From the NCBI GenBank assembly GCA_947168395.1, contig CAMVLT010000001.1, forward strand, positions 181,140 to 245,139: 64,000 nucleotides of DNA. Reading direction: 5' to 3'. Below are positions 26,296 to 34,918 of this stretch, in pieces. Made by a program: the position numbers and the translations under genes. Origin of the DNA: an uncultured Prevotellaceae bacterium (GTDB lineage Bacteria; Bacteroidota; Bacteroidia; Bacteroidales; Bacteroidaceae). Below the pieces are notes generated by a model that was not told the origin of the DNA, made no database searches, and saw nothing but the letters and a program-made list of their open reading frames with translations. The stretch's first letter is position 1. Each line of letters opens with the position of its first letter.

Positions 26296-27192
26296 ATGAG
26301 TCTGGTTTCTGCTATCATAGTAAGTTACAGAAATGAGGAAATGACATGCAAGTATGTCAACGAGGAACTGACGAAATGCCCCGAGGTTGACCACGTAGTC
26401 ATCGTGAACAATGCTGCGACTGAGGAGTCAAACGATAAGTTGCTTGTAGGAATCCCCAACGCGGAGATATCCTCGGGTGAAGAGTATCATGGGGCTAAGT
26501 GTGTCATCTTGTATAGCAAGGAAAACCAGGGCTTTGCCCGGGGGAACAATCAAGGAGCACTCTTTGTTGACACATTCATTCACTCCAAATACATTCTTTT
26601 CTCTAATGACGATGTAATCATCAACGATGCTGACGTCATATCCCGGCTTATCAGCCGAAGGGAAAGTGACCGTACAATAGGGTGTTTTGCCCCAGTCATA
26701 AGGAAGCCCGACGGCAGTACCCAAGGGCCATTTGCCTACTGGCCGTTATGGAAACGCTATAGTTTATACACTATCTATCCCATAAGTATGAGATGGGCAC
26801 GAAAGATTTTAGTAAAAACGAGACGGAAACAATCACGACAAACCGCCAGCGGCTTCTATTACACACTGGTCGGCTGCTTCTTCATGATTGAACTGTCCGA
26901 CTTCAAGCGTGCAGGCATGATGGACGACAGGACTTTCCTCTATCGCGAAGAGGAAATATTGGCTGAGCGATTGAAGTCCATTGGCAAGCACAGCTATTGC
27001 GAAGCATCGGTGAGTGTAGTCCACCTTGGAGGACAAAGCAGCTATAAGGACTCCAGGCGTCATCATAATTTTGTGAATCAGACTGTCCGCGATTCTGACA
27101 TTATCTATTATCACTATTATATGAAATATCCATTATGGAAAATCCACTTGGCACAAAACATGCAGCGATTGACCTGCAAATTATTAGCGTAA
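26296..27192 (+). CDS. Glycosyltransferase family 2 (rhamnosyltransferase-like)
   Basis: 298 residues from the ATG at 26296, five bases after the previous stop. SLVSAIIVSYRNEEMT and KENQGFARGNNQGA are typical of GT2 enzymes of the WbbL/rhamnosyl type, followed by LFSNDDVII carrying the metal-binding Asp residues and YREEEILAERLKSIG in the acceptor half. Last gene of the nine-gene plus-strand operon; the next gene is convergent and one base away. Confidence 0.88.
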   Translation: MSLVSAIIVSYRNEEMTCKYVNEELTKCPEVDHVVIVNNAATEESNDKLLVGIPNAEISSGEEYHGAKCVILYSKENQGFARGNNQGALFVDTFIHSKYILFSNDDVIINDADVISRLISRRESDRTIGCFAPVIRKPDGSTQGPFAYWPLWKRYSLYTIYPISMRWARKILVKTRRKQSRQTASGFYYTLVGCFFMIELSDFKRAGMMDDRTFLYREEEILAERLKSIGKHSYCEASVSVVHLGGQSSYKDSRRHHNFVNQTVRDSDIIYYHYYMKYPLWKIHLAQNMQRLTCKLLA

Positions 27193-27193
27193 C

Positions 27194-28306
27194 TTATGCA
27201 AGTACTTGCTGATAAATCTCCATGCAACGGCTAATCATCTGCGGTTTTCTGAACAACTCGTGATAACGGCTGCGTGCTCCATCGGAAAGGTTGTCATACA
27301 CAACGCGGTCTTCACAAATCTTACGGATGGCATCAGCCAGTGCCCGGCCATTCTCAGGCTCCACCACCAAGCCCGACACACCGTGGGCGTTGACCCAGGG
27401 CACTCCCGAGCCTTCAATGTTGCAACAGACAACGGGCTTGCCGCACGACATGGCCTCAATCTGAACGATAGCAAAGGCCTCTGTTTTCATGATGCTGCTT
27501 AGGCAATAGACATCGCAGGCTCCATAATAAGCCGGCAGTTCCTCGTTAGGCACAAAGCCCAGCAACTTCACCCGGCGGCTCAATCCCTCGTCATCTATCT
27601 GCTGCTGCAACTCATCGTGAAGTGCACCGATTCCCCCTATCAACACCATATAGCTGTCGTCCAGATACTTGGCAGCCTCTACCAAATACTTGTAGCCCTT
27701 GTAATGCACCAACCGTCCCAGCGAGAACACTATCTTATGACCTGGATATAGTGCCTTGATAGCTGTCACTTGCGCATCGTTGGGTTTAACGCCATTAATA
27801 CCAATAGGCAGATAGGTACACTTGTGCTGTACATCTTTCAGATACGGTGAAGCAGCAATATAGACCGGAGTGGTGCCCACTATTAGGTCAGCTCTATTAA
27901 TGAGCCACAGCTGCAGGGGCAGATAGAAGTTCAGCAGTTTCTTCTGCTTTACAATATCGCTATGCCAATGGAGCACCACCTTACCCTTATAGCCAGATAG
28001 CCTCAGAGCAATTGCAGCCATCGGGTCGGGATGATGGACGTGGATAATATCGTAATTGGAAGCGATACGACGCAAAGTAGAAACCATCTGCGGGGAAATC
28101 ATCGTCGCATACTTCTTGGCTAACGTCTTGGTACATATAATCTTACAGTCAGACAAAACGGAAATCTGGGCAGAACCCTTTTCGCCGTAGGCACACAACA
28201 TGTCGCACTGAATGCCCCTGACAGCCAGTCCGGTAAGCAGGTCGTACATCACCTTCTCGACACCGCCCCTGACGGGATAGAATTTCCCTAACTGAAGTAT
28301 TCTCAT
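27194..28306 (-). CDS. Glycosyltransferase family 4 / group 1
   Basis: 370 residues from MRILQLGKFYPVRGGVEKVM at 28306; the longer frame to 28360 starts inside the upstream gap and is not needed. GT-B fold with the N-terminal glycine loop, IIHVHHPDPMAAIA, VFSLGRLVHYKGYKYLVEA, and the E-x7-E type site EAFAIVQIEAMSCGKPVV. It is the only polysaccharide gene on the minus strand, and the second plus-strand unit starts divergently behind it. Confidence 0.9.
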   Translation of the reverse strand: MRILQLGKFYPVRGGVEKVMYDLLTGLAVRGIQCDMLCAYGEKGSAQISVLSDCKIICTKTLAKKYATMISPQMVSTLRRIASNYDIIHVHHPDPMAAIALRLSGYKGKVVLHWHSDIVKQKKLLNFYLPLQLWLINRADLIVGTTPVYIAASPYLKDVQHKCTYLPIGINGVKPNDAQVTAIKALYPGHKIVFSLGRLVHYKGYKYLVEAAKYLDDSYMVLIGGIGALHDELQQQIDDEGLSRRVKLLGFVPNEELPAYYGACDVYCLSSIMKTEAFAIVQIEAMSCGKPVVCCNIEGSGVPWVNAHGVSGLVVEPENGRALADAIRKICEDRVVYDNLSDGARSRYHELFRKPQMISRCMEIYQQVLA

Positions 28307-28442
28307 TCGGACGCTTGTGAAATCGGCTTGCAAAGGTAATGAAATTTGTTGGCATGGCAAAATATCTCGTCATTTTTTTCACATTTATATACAGTTAAAG
28401 AAATAAGAAGTGTAAATGCTTGCTCCATTCAATTTTTTTATG

Positions 28443-28514
28443 TACCTTTGCAGCCGTTTTGCAGAAACACGTTTTTTCTTAGGAAAATTATGGCTGTTGC
28501 TGCAATAAAAGGGC
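28443..28514 (+). promoter_or_regulatory. Promoter and conserved leader of the second polysaccharide unit
   Basis: TACCTTTG at 28443-28450, then TTTTGCAGAAACAC and, at 28503-28514, the same 12-mer CAATAAAAGGGC found in the leader of the SLBB operon. Here the motif runs on into ATAAATGCC, so GGGCATAAATGCC can form a small hairpin. Distance to the ATG is 53 bases. Confidence 0.55.
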
Positions 28515-28567
28515 ATAAATGCCGTTAATAATATAAAGGTATAAGTAAGATTTCTAAAACAAACAAT

Positions 28568-29203
28568 ATGACAGTTCACAGTAGTGGATATATCATTGAC
28601 GGAATGAACGGATTCGAACGCAACGTCAAGCGCGTTTTCGATTTGTTTGTTTCCATTATGTGTCTGATTATCTTTTCGCCGCTATATTTGTATTGCTATA
28701 TTGCTATTAAACGTGAACACAACGGGCCTGTCATCTACAAGCAGGAGCGCATAGGCCGATTCGGACGCCCATTCTACATCTACAAATTCCGCAGCATGGT
28801 AGTCGATGCCGAGAGCGACGGCGAACCGAAGCTCTGTGAGACTGAGGACAACGACCCACGGCTGACAAAGGTTGGGCGATTCCTGCGGGCACACCATTTG
28901 GACGAACTGCCTCAGTTCTGGAATGTCTTCAAGGGCCAGATGTCCTTCGTAGGTCCGCGCCCTGAACGCAAGTTCTTCATCGACCAGATTATTGAGCGGG
29001 ACAAGCGTTACGAATACCTATACCAGATACGCCCAGGCATCACGTCGATGGCGACGCTCTACAACGGCTATACCGATACCATGGAGAAGATGCTGAAACG
29101 GTTGGAGATGGACCTTTATTACTTAGAACATCGCTCCTGGTGGTTAGACTTCAAGATTTTAGGTCTCACCTTTGCAAGAATTGCATTCGGAAAGAAGTTC
29201 TGA
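28568..29203 (+). CDS. Initiating sugar-phosphate transferase (undecaprenyl-phosphate)
   Basis: 211 residues. One N-terminal hydrophobic helix (about 22-47), then the PglC/WbaP-type catalytic domain: GPVIYKQERIGRFGRPFYIY, KFRSM, ELPQFWNVFKGQMSFVGPRP, and IRPGITSMATL. It transfers the first sugar phosphate to undecaprenyl phosphate and so starts the repeat unit assembled by the glycosyltransferases upstream. It lacks the extra N-terminal helices of WbaP, like the small monotopic enzymes. It heads the second transcription unit. Confidence 0.93.
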   Translation: MTVHSSGYIIDGMNGFERNVKRVFDLFVSIMCLIIFSPLYLYCYIAIKREHNGPVIYKQERIGRFGRPFYIYKFRSMVVDAESDGEPKLCETEDNDPRLTKVGRFLRAHHLDELPQFWNVFKGQMSFVGPRPERKFFIDQIIERDKRYEYLYQIRPGITSMATLYNGYTDTMEKMLKRLEMDLYYLEHRSWWLDFKILGLTFARIAFGKKF

Positions 29204-29207
29204 CATT

Positions 29208-30701
29208 ATGAGAAAGCTGCTGTTCACATTCTTCATTCTTCATTCCTCATTCTTCATTTGCCCAACAGTGGCGCAGACCACTGTGACCTACGACCTGACT
29301 ACCGAAGCCTCGGTAGGTACGGGGGATTACACCGCCTTCCAGATAGCCACCAACCGCCACCATGCGGTAGGCACACGCTCTAACACAGCCTACCTGCGGG
29401 GAGCCATCAACGCCGAGCACGCATTCTCAGAGGATTTCACATTGTCGGGCGGTGTCGACGCCATTGGCTCCGTGCATGCCGACCACAAAGCCTACCTACA
29501 GCAGTGCTACGTCAACCTCAGCTACCAGTCGTTCTTCATCGAGGCGGGCAGTCGTGAACAAAGCCAAGTGGTGCGCGACAATCTGCTCTCTGCCGGGTCG
29601 TTTGTCAAAGGCACCAACGCCAAGCCCATACCCCAGATCCATTTGGGAACCAACGGCTTCTGGACCGTACCCTTTACGAAGCAGTGGCTGCAGGTGAACT
29701 TCGACTTCGGTTACGGCAAGTTCATGGACAGTAACTTCCGCGAAAACAGGTATCAGCAAGCCCCAGAGCCGAACATTGGCTACACCACTGGTGCCTATTA
29801 CCACCAGAAGCACCTCTACCTGCGCAGCAATCCCGAGAAGCCATTGTTCGTCCTCGTCGGTATTGAGCATGCCGCACAGTTTGGCGGCACGAACTACAGC
29901 CGTATGTCGGGAACGATGACAGCCAAGAAGAAACCCGCCAACCTGAAGGCTTTTTGGGATATCATACTGCCTATAGGCGACAGCCAGTATTTCGAGAACG
30001 AGTCAATGGAGGACTGGGTATACGGCAACCACATAGGCATGATGACCTACCAGTTAGGGTGGAACATCAACCAAGAACACCTGTTGCAGGCATACCTTGA
30101 CAATCCCTTCGAAGACGGTTCGGGCATCCGCAAGGGTAACGACTGGGACGGACTGTGGGGACTACAGTACACGAGCAAAGTTCGTGGGCGCCAGTATGTA
30201 AGGGGAGCCGTGATAGAGTACTTTCAGACAACCAACCAATCGGGGCCGCTCCATTGGGACGGCGGCGACTACCCCGAACCAGTGCGCAGCCAGATAACCG
30301 ACCTCGTGACAGGTAACGACGACTACTACAACCACCTGTTTTACGACGGATATTCACACTACGGCATGACGCCCGGCAATGCGCTCATCACCTCACCTAA
30401 TTATAATAAGGACGGCTACACCAGCTACCGCGACAACCGCGTCAAAGCCTGGCACGCAGGCATCAACGGCGAGCTGAGCGAACACCTCTCCTACTTGCTG
30501 AAGGGTTCTTACCGCGAAGGATGGGGCACCTATCACAATCCCCTACCCTGCAAGCACCATTCTTTCGACGCCATGCTGCAGGGCATCTACAGCGCCGGTC
30601 CCTGGCAGTTCAGTGCTGCCTACGCCTTCGACAAGGGAAACATCTACGGCGACTGCTCAACGTTCAACCTAAAAATCGGATATCATGGCAAGATTCTTTA
30701 A
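29208..30701 (+). CDS. Wzi-like capsule assembly outer-membrane protein
   Basis: 497 residues from the ATG at 29208, five bases after the transferase stop. The signal peptide is encoded by a tandem heptamer (see 29227-29258). The rest alternates beta strands and turns over the full length, as in an outer-membrane barrel, with EAGSREQSQVVRDNLLSAGSF and the WNINQEHLLQAYLDNPFEDGSG strand region resembling Wzi-family proteins, which anchor capsule at the cell surface. Confidence is moderate because barrel families are divergent; context supports it. Confidence 0.72.
   Translation: MRKLLFTFFILHSSFFICPTVAQTTVTYDLTTEASVGTGDYTAFQIATNRHHAVGTRSNTAYLRGAINAEHAFSEDFTLSGGVDAIGSVHADHKAYLQQCYVNLSYQSFFIEAGSREQSQVVRDNLLSAGSFVKGTNAKPIPQIHLGTNGFWTVPFTKQWLQVNFDFGYGKFMDSNFRENRYQQAPEPNIGYTTGAYYHQKHLYLRSNPEKPLFVLVGIEHAAQFGGTNYSRMSGTMTAKKKPANLKAFWDIILPIGDSQYFENESMEDWVYGNHIGMMTYQLGWNINQEHLLQAYLDNPFEDGSGIRKGNDWDGLWGLQYTSKVRGRQYVRGAVIEYFQTTNQSGPLHWDGGDYPEPVRSQITDLVTGNDDYYNHLFYDGYSHYGMTPGNALITSPNYNKDGYTSYRDNRVKAWHAGINGELSEHLSYLLKGSYREGWGTYHNPLPCKHHSFDAMLQGIYSAGPWQFSAAYAFDKGNIYGDCSTFNLKIGYHGKIL
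29227..29258 (+). repeat. Heptamer tandem repeat in the Wzi-like signal peptide
   Basis: CATTCTT x2, CATTCCT, CATTCTT and a partial CATT, 4.5 units of a 7-base period, all within codons 7-17. Since 7 is not a multiple of 3, gain or loss of one unit would shift the frame. Confidence 0.7.
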
Positions 30702-31077
30702 ACACCTCTTAGCTCTCGCCTCTTACCTCTTACTTCTTACCTCTTCCATCTCTTGCCAGGAAGGGGGCGAAGCGGGTGATTTCTTCGGACAGTGGCGCAT
30801 GAAGGGGACTGAGGGCAAGTACATCAGTTTCTCGGGTTCCACCACCTGGCTGAAGAGTATGGGTGAAGGCGATGTGTTCGGAAACTTCCAACACGTTGGC
30901 GATAGCCTCTTCATACAGTGCTATTCCATCAACGCCACCCCGGGGGACACCGCCATCGTAGAGCAGGCCTTCGGATGGAAGCCCATTAACGACATACGCC
31001 TGAAAATCGACGTGCTCGACGGCGACAATCTGGTAGTCAGCAAGGGGGGCCAAACCTGGAGCTTTTATAAGTATTAG
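30685..31077 (+). CDS. Small lipoprotein, lipocalin-like
   Basis: 130 residues. Lipoprotein signal peptide ending in SSISC at about residue 24. The mature part (FFGQWRMKGTEGKYISFSGS ... WSFYKY) looks like a small beta-barrel lipocalin-type domain common in Bacteroidota. Function unknown. The gene overlaps the Wzi-like gene by 17 bases, so it is probably translationally coupled and part of the same surface assembly. Its signal-peptide codons contain a heptamer repeat. Confidence 0.68.
   Translation: MARFFKHLLALASYLLLLTSSISCQEGGEAGDFFGQWRMKGTEGKYISFSGSTTWLKSMGEGDVFGNFQHVGDSLFIQCYSINATPGDTAIVEQAFGWKPINDIRLKIDVLDGDNLVVSKGGQTWSFYKY
30720..30747 (+). repeat. Heptamer tandem repeat in the lipoprotein signal peptide
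   Basis: CTCTTAC x2, TTCTTAC, CTCTTCC: four units of a 7-base period inside the codons of the hydrophobic core of the signal peptide. Confidence 0.7.
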
Positions 31078-31110
31078 GGATTTTCCCCCCTCGGTTTAGG
31101 GAAAATCCCT
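31076..31110 (+). terminator. Hairpin at the end of the second polysaccharide unit
   Basis: AGGGATTTTCCC (31076-31087) and GGGAAAATCCCT (31099-31110) form a perfect 12-bp stem around an 11-base loop and overlap the lipoprotein stop codon. A T-run follows only 13 bases later, so termination is plausible but not canonical. Confidence 0.6.
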
Positions 31111-31188
31111 TGCGAAGCTCGGTTTTTTGTTGTTTCTTTGCATCGTGAAATAGAAACAACAAGTCAAACCGATTAAAATATTACGATT

Positions 31189-32205
31189 ATGAAAAAGATG
31201 ATATTCGCACTGGTAACCATGCTGACCATGACGCTGTCGGCAAGTGCAATGAGCTACGAGCAGGCCCGCAACGAGGCCCTGTTCCTGACCGACAAGATGG
31301 CTTACGAGCTGAACCTGACGGACGCCCAGTACGAGGCAGCCTACGAGATAAACCTCGACTACCTGATGGGAGTGACAAGCTACGACGACGTGTTCGGCCT
31401 CTACTGGGAGCGCCGCAACCTCGACCTGAGTTACATCCTCTACAGCTGGCAGTGGGATGCCTTCCGTGCCGCTACCTATTTCTACCGTCCACTCTACTGG
31501 GAAGCCGGCTACTGGCACTTCGGCATCTACGCCCGCTATCCCCACCGTGACTACTTCTACTTCGGACGGCCCCACTTCTATGCCACTTACCGTGGTGGCC
31601 ATAGCTGGCACCTGAACGGTGGCCGCAGCTACTATCACGGACGCGACAGCCACTTCCGCCCGGCACTGCCCGCAGGCCGGCAGTATTTCGGAATGCGCAA
31701 CGGATACGACCGTGGCGACTTCAGAGGTTCACATCGTGGCAGTTCAACCCGCGTCACAGGACGTCAGAACGATAACCGCATGTTCGACTCCGGCAGCCGA
31801 AACATGGGACGTGGCAACAACCGCAGCACAAACAGCGGCCGCTTCGGCAACGGAGACATGCAGCGCAACGGCAGCAACATTCAGCGCGGCAGCAGCGAGA
31901 TGCAGCGTAGCGGTGGAAACTTCCAGCGTGGCGGAAACAGCGAGATGCAGCGCAGCGGCAGCAGCGAGATGCACCGTGGAAACAGCAACGTCCAGCGTGG
32001 CGGCAGCAGTGAAATGCAGCGCAGTAGCGGCAGCTTCGGGACAGGCAACAGACCCACACGCTCGTTCGGCAGCCCAAGCAGCAGCTCGTCAAGAAGTACA
32101 GGAAGCCACTCTGTCGGCAGCAGCATGGGAAGCCGTCCCTCAGGTGGAGGCAGCCGCTCCTCCGGCGGTGGAAGCAGCCACGGCCACTTCGGCGGTCGCC
32201 GCTAA
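31189..32205 (+). CDS. Secreted Gly/Ser/Arg-rich low-complexity protein
   Basis: 338 residues with a clear signal peptide (MKKMIFALVTMLTMTLSASA). Residues about 20-115 form a helical domain (TDKMAYELNLTDAQYEAAYEI) followed by an aromatic-rich stretch with many Tyr, His and Trp. From about 190 the sequence is low complexity, with repeats of SEMQRSG and GNxQRGG and a Gly/Ser C-terminus. No enzyme motif. Possibly a cell-surface or stress-related protein; function unknown. A TTTCTTTG element at 31133-31140 may be its promoter. Confidence 0.7.
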   Translation: MKKMIFALVTMLTMTLSASAMSYEQARNEALFLTDKMAYELNLTDAQYEAAYEINLDYLMGVTSYDDVFGLYWERRNLDLSYILYSWQWDAFRAATYFYRPLYWEAGYWHFGIYARYPHRDYFYFGRPHFYATYRGGHSWHLNGGRSYYHGRDSHFRPALPAGRQYFGMRNGYDRGDFRGSHRGSSTRVTGRQNDNRMFDSGSRNMGRGNNRSTNSGRFGNGDMQRNGSNIQRGSSEMQRSGGNFQRGGNSEMQRSGSSEMHRGNSNVQRGGSSEMQRSSGSFGTGNRPTRSFGSPSSSSSRSTGSHSVGSSMGSRPSGGGSRSSGGGSSHGHFGGRR

Positions 32206-32708
32206 AGCTCCAGGATGCGCACCTCGCAGTTAGCCATGCGCTCCACATCACGCATTTGCTTGCCGTAGTACACAGCTTGTATCGCCTTATTGACGATACC
32301 GTGTCCTACGGCAAGCACTGTTTTTCCCTGATAACGGGTACGTACAAAGTCCAAGAAACGCCCTGCCCGGGCCAACAAATCGTCAAGCGTCTCAATGTCG
32401 TCGGGCCACACCTCTCCCTTCAAGTCCGGAATATAGCGGCCTGTAAACGATCCCCAGTCGCGTTCGCGCAGCAACGGGGTCGTATCAATCGGCTGCTGAG
32501 GCCCAGCCAATATCCGTGCCGTATCAATAGCCCGCTTCAGGTCGCTGGCCACGTAAGCGTCAAAATGGGTACCTGCTAACCGTTCGCGCAACTGCTCGGC
32601 CTGTTCTACCCCCACGTCGTTAAGTTGTCCCTGCGTCTGCCCCTGCATCAGCTGCCGGGCATTATCTACGGTCTCGCCATGACGGGTCAAATATAATGTC
32701 GTCTTCAT
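32202..32708 (-). CDS. Histidine phosphatase (phosphoglycerate-mutase family)
   Basis: 168 residues from the ATG at 32708, which follows a TATCTTTG promoter element near 32760. Catalytic LTRHGETVDNARQL at the N-terminus (RHG with the phospho-accepting His), the second Arg in SDLKRAIDTA, the Glu in LLRERDWGSFTG, and the late His in VLAVGHGI. The family includes broad phosphatases and cobalamin-pathway CobC; substrate unknown. Its stop overlaps the convergent upstream gene by four bases. Confidence 0.9.
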   Translation of the reverse strand: MKTTLYLTRHGETVDNARQLMQGQTQGQLNDVGVEQAEQLRERLAGTHFDAYVASDLKRAIDTARILAGPQQPIDTTPLLRERDWGSFTGRYIPDLKGEVWPDDIETLDDLLARAGRFLDFVRTRYQGKTVLAVGHGIVNKAIQAVYYGKQMRDVERMANCEVRILEL

Positions 32709-32925
32709 CTTCTTATTTTGTTCACGGATAGCCAAACCATTGGCTGAGCTTGCAAAGATATGAACTAATTCTGAAAGCTCCAAATAATTATACGACTATT
32801 TGATTCCTGTTTTATGCTTTTTTAGTGACAAAAGTGGTGAGGATTGCAAAATAATTGCTAAATTTGTAGCCGAATTGTGACGGTTATATCGCCTAACCCA
32901 ACAAAGAACTACTATTATTAATGAT

Positions 32926-33558
32926 ATGAGAATACTACAAAGTGCAGTCTTCCGGGCAATATGCGCCATCGTCATCGGCGTGCTGCTCATCAAGTTCCCT
33001 GACAACACGGTGAAAGGCATCACCATAGCCATCGGCGTGCTGTTCCTGCTGTCGGGCATCATTTCGTGTGTCACTTACTACATGGCGAAAAGGAACGTCA
33101 GCGAGTACAAGATTTACGACAAGGAGGGCAACATCGTGGCTGGCGAGCAGCCGACCTTCCCCATTGTCGGACTGGGCAGCAGCATCTTAGGACTCATCCT
33201 GGCACTGTCGCCGACAGCCTTCGTTTCGGCACTGATGTACATCATCGGGGCCATCCTGATACTGGGTGCCATCAACCAGTTCATGGGGCTCATCAACGGA
33301 CGCCGCTACGGGCACGTCAGCCTGTGGTACTGGGTGATGCCGTCGCTGATACTACTGACGGGGCTGTATGTCATGGTGAAGCCGATGGCCCCGCTGGCAA
33401 TGGCCATGCTGGTGCTCGGCTGGTGTACCCTGCTCTACGGCGTAGTGGAACTGATCAATGCCTTCAAGTTCTACCGCGACAAGAAGAACTGGCAGCAGTC
33501 GCAAGAACAACCGCAGCTCGACTCGTACGAAGAGGTCACAGAGGCCGACGAAAAATAA
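32926..33558 (+). CDS. DUF308 / HdeD-family membrane protein
   Basis: 210 residues with six hydrophobic helices arranged as repeated pairs (AICAIVIGVLLIKFPDNTVKG; LGSSILGLILALSPTAF; WVMPSLILLTGLYVMVKPMA). This matches the DUF308/HdeD family, linked in enterobacteria to acid resistance. The C-terminus is hydrophilic and rich in Glu and Gln. A TAAATTTG promoter element lies at 32859-32866. Confidence 0.83.
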   Translation: MRILQSAVFRAICAIVIGVLLIKFPDNTVKGITIAIGVLFLLSGIISCVTYYMAKRNVSEYKIYDKEGNIVAGEQPTFPIVGLGSSILGLILALSPTAFVSALMYIIGAILILGAINQFMGLINGRRYGHVSLWYWVMPSLILLTGLYVMVKPMAPLAMAMLVLGWCTLLYGVVELINAFKFYRDKKNWQQSQEQPQLDSYEEVTEADEK

Positions 33559-33562
33559 TTGT

Positions 33563-33600
33563 CAATTATCAATTATCAATTGTCAATTATCAATTACCAA
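33563..33600. repeat. Heptamer tandem repeat CAATTAT
   Basis: Five units (CAATTAT x2, CAATTGT, CAATTAT, CAATTAC) plus CAA, filling most of the 49-base gap between two convergent genes. Confidence 0.7.
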
Positions 33601-33607
33601 CCGTACC

Positions 33608-34222
33608 TCACACTCCCGTGACGATTCCCTGAATGTAGGTTTTTAGAATGTGGATGCCCGTCTTGTTGTCCGCGCCCCAGGGGATGATGAGGTCGGCAAA
33701 TTTCTTGGTGGGCTCTATGAATTGCTCGTGCATGGGCTTGAGCACCTTCTCGTAACGGTCGAGCACCATATCGACGGTACGACCACGCTCGACGACGTCG
33801 CGGCGGATATTGCGAATCAGTCGCACATCGTCGTCGGTATCAACGAAAATCTTCAGGTCCATCATGTCGCGCAGCTTCTTGTAATGCAGCGCCATGATGC
33901 CCTCGATGATGATGACGGGCTTCGGCTCTACGTGGATGGTTTCCTTCTGGCGGTTGCTCTCTATGTACGAATAGGTGGGCTGCTCAACGGCCTCGCCATT
34001 CTTCAGCATCTTGATGTGCTCGGTCAGCAGCTTCCAGTCGAAGGCATCGGGATGGTCGAAGTTGATGGCTCGGCGCTCCTCGGGTGTCAAGTTCGTGGTG
34101 TCATTATAATACGAATCGAGGGGAATGACCGCCGCACAGTGTGGCGGCAGTGCCTTCGAGATTTTCCTCACGACGGTGGTCTTGCCAGAGCCAGTGCCAC
34201 CAGCTATTCCAATGATTGTCAT
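33608..34222 (-). CDS. udk: Uridine kinase
   Basis: 204 residues. P-loop GIAGGTGSGKTTVV at residues 4-17, then LDSYYNDTTNLTPEERRAINFDHPDAFDW (substrate region), IIIEGIMALH, and the RLIRNIRRDVVERGRT lid. Full length for Udk. Phosphorylates uridine and cytidine to their monophosphates in pyrimidine salvage. Its ATG overlaps the upstream stop by four bases, so it is translated with the UDG-like gene. Confidence 0.96.
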   Translation of the reverse strand: MTIIGIAGGTGSGKTTVVRKISKALPPHCAAVIPLDSYYNDTTNLTPEERRAINFDHPDAFDWKLLTEHIKMLKNGEAVEQPTYSYIESNRQKETIHVEPKPVIIIEGIMALHYKKLRDMMDLKIFVDTDDDVRLIRNIRRDVVERGRTVDMVLDRYEKVLKPMHEQFIEPTKKFADLIIPWGADNKTGIHILKTYIQGIVTGV

Positions 34223-34794
34223 AATAGTTTTAGGTATTTAAATACGTTTTGATATACTTCTGACTTCTTTTCCACCGCCATAGGATAAGCTCTCGATGAG
34301 GAAGGCATACGGTAGAGACGTAGTTCACGGCCCTCGTGGGCAAAGGCGGAAAACTCGCCTACCCTGGGCTCGCTGATGCGGAATTGGCGGCATGCCACAG
34401 TCGTAGCCAACTGACCTGCGGTGACAACCGCTTTGCACTGAGGCAGCCGGGCCAGCAACTGCGCCAAGTCGGTTTCCTCGACTATTTCGAGGTCCTTGTC
34501 CGAGGCCGTATTCTTGGTTCGGATAATACGGGTTGCGGTATCAAACAGGGCTATTCCCTTCTCATTCAGGAAAGGTATGAGGGCATCCTGATCGTAGGTC
34601 TTCTCCTCCTGCCTTACAAAGTGCGTCTTGTCGCCAAAGAAGCACAGGCCAAAGATGCGCCACATGTCGTTGGTGAAATTTGGGTAGTAAAAGTTAATGC
34701 ACCATCGCTTTGGCGACGGTGGGAAAGTACCAAGCATCAGCAACTGGGCGTGAGCAGGCAAAAAGGGCTGGAAGGGATGGCTCTCTGTACTCAT
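34219..34794 (-). CDS. Uracil-DNA glycosylase superfamily protein
   Basis: 191 residues from the ATG at 34794; the GTG at 34800 is rejected as start. LLMLGTFPPSPKRWCINFYYPN holds the G-x-x-P-type first motif of the UDG superfamily, and RMPSSSRAYPM stands where the second (H/M-P-S) motif is expected. Likely removes uracil or a similar damaged base, but the subfamily is not one I can name. A TATCTTCG element lies about 20 bases upstream. Confidence 0.8.
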   Translation of the reverse strand: MSTESHPFQPFLPAHAQLLMLGTFPPSPKRWCINFYYPNFTNDMWRIFGLCFFGDKTHFVRQEEKTYDQDALIPFLNEKGIALFDTATRIIRTKNTASDKDLEIVEETDLAQLLARLPQCKAVVTAGQLATTVACRQFRISEPRVGEFSAFAHEGRELRLYRMPSSSRAYPMAVEKKSEVYQNVFKYLKLL

Positions 34795-34883
34795 TTTCAC
34801 TTTTTATGGCGCGAAGATAACTATATTTTGGTAGAAAACAAAGAAAAAAACCAAAATTATTTCACTATTAGAAAAAAAAGACG

Positions 34884-34891
34884 TAACTTCG
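34884..34891 (+). promoter_or_regulatory. Promoter element TAACTTCG
   Basis: A variant of TAnnTTTG with C in place of the last T, 28 bases before the ATG at 34919. The same variant stands in front of the sensor kinase gene (49013-49020). Confidence 0.45.
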
Positions 34892-34918
34892 CGCCGAATT
34901 AGAACAGACTACCCAAAT

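Noticed and set aside
31619..32251. ORFs in other frames over the Ser/Gly-rich protein gene
   Set aside because: The low-complexity repeats leave all frames open; only the 31189 frame has a signal peptide and a promoter-like element.
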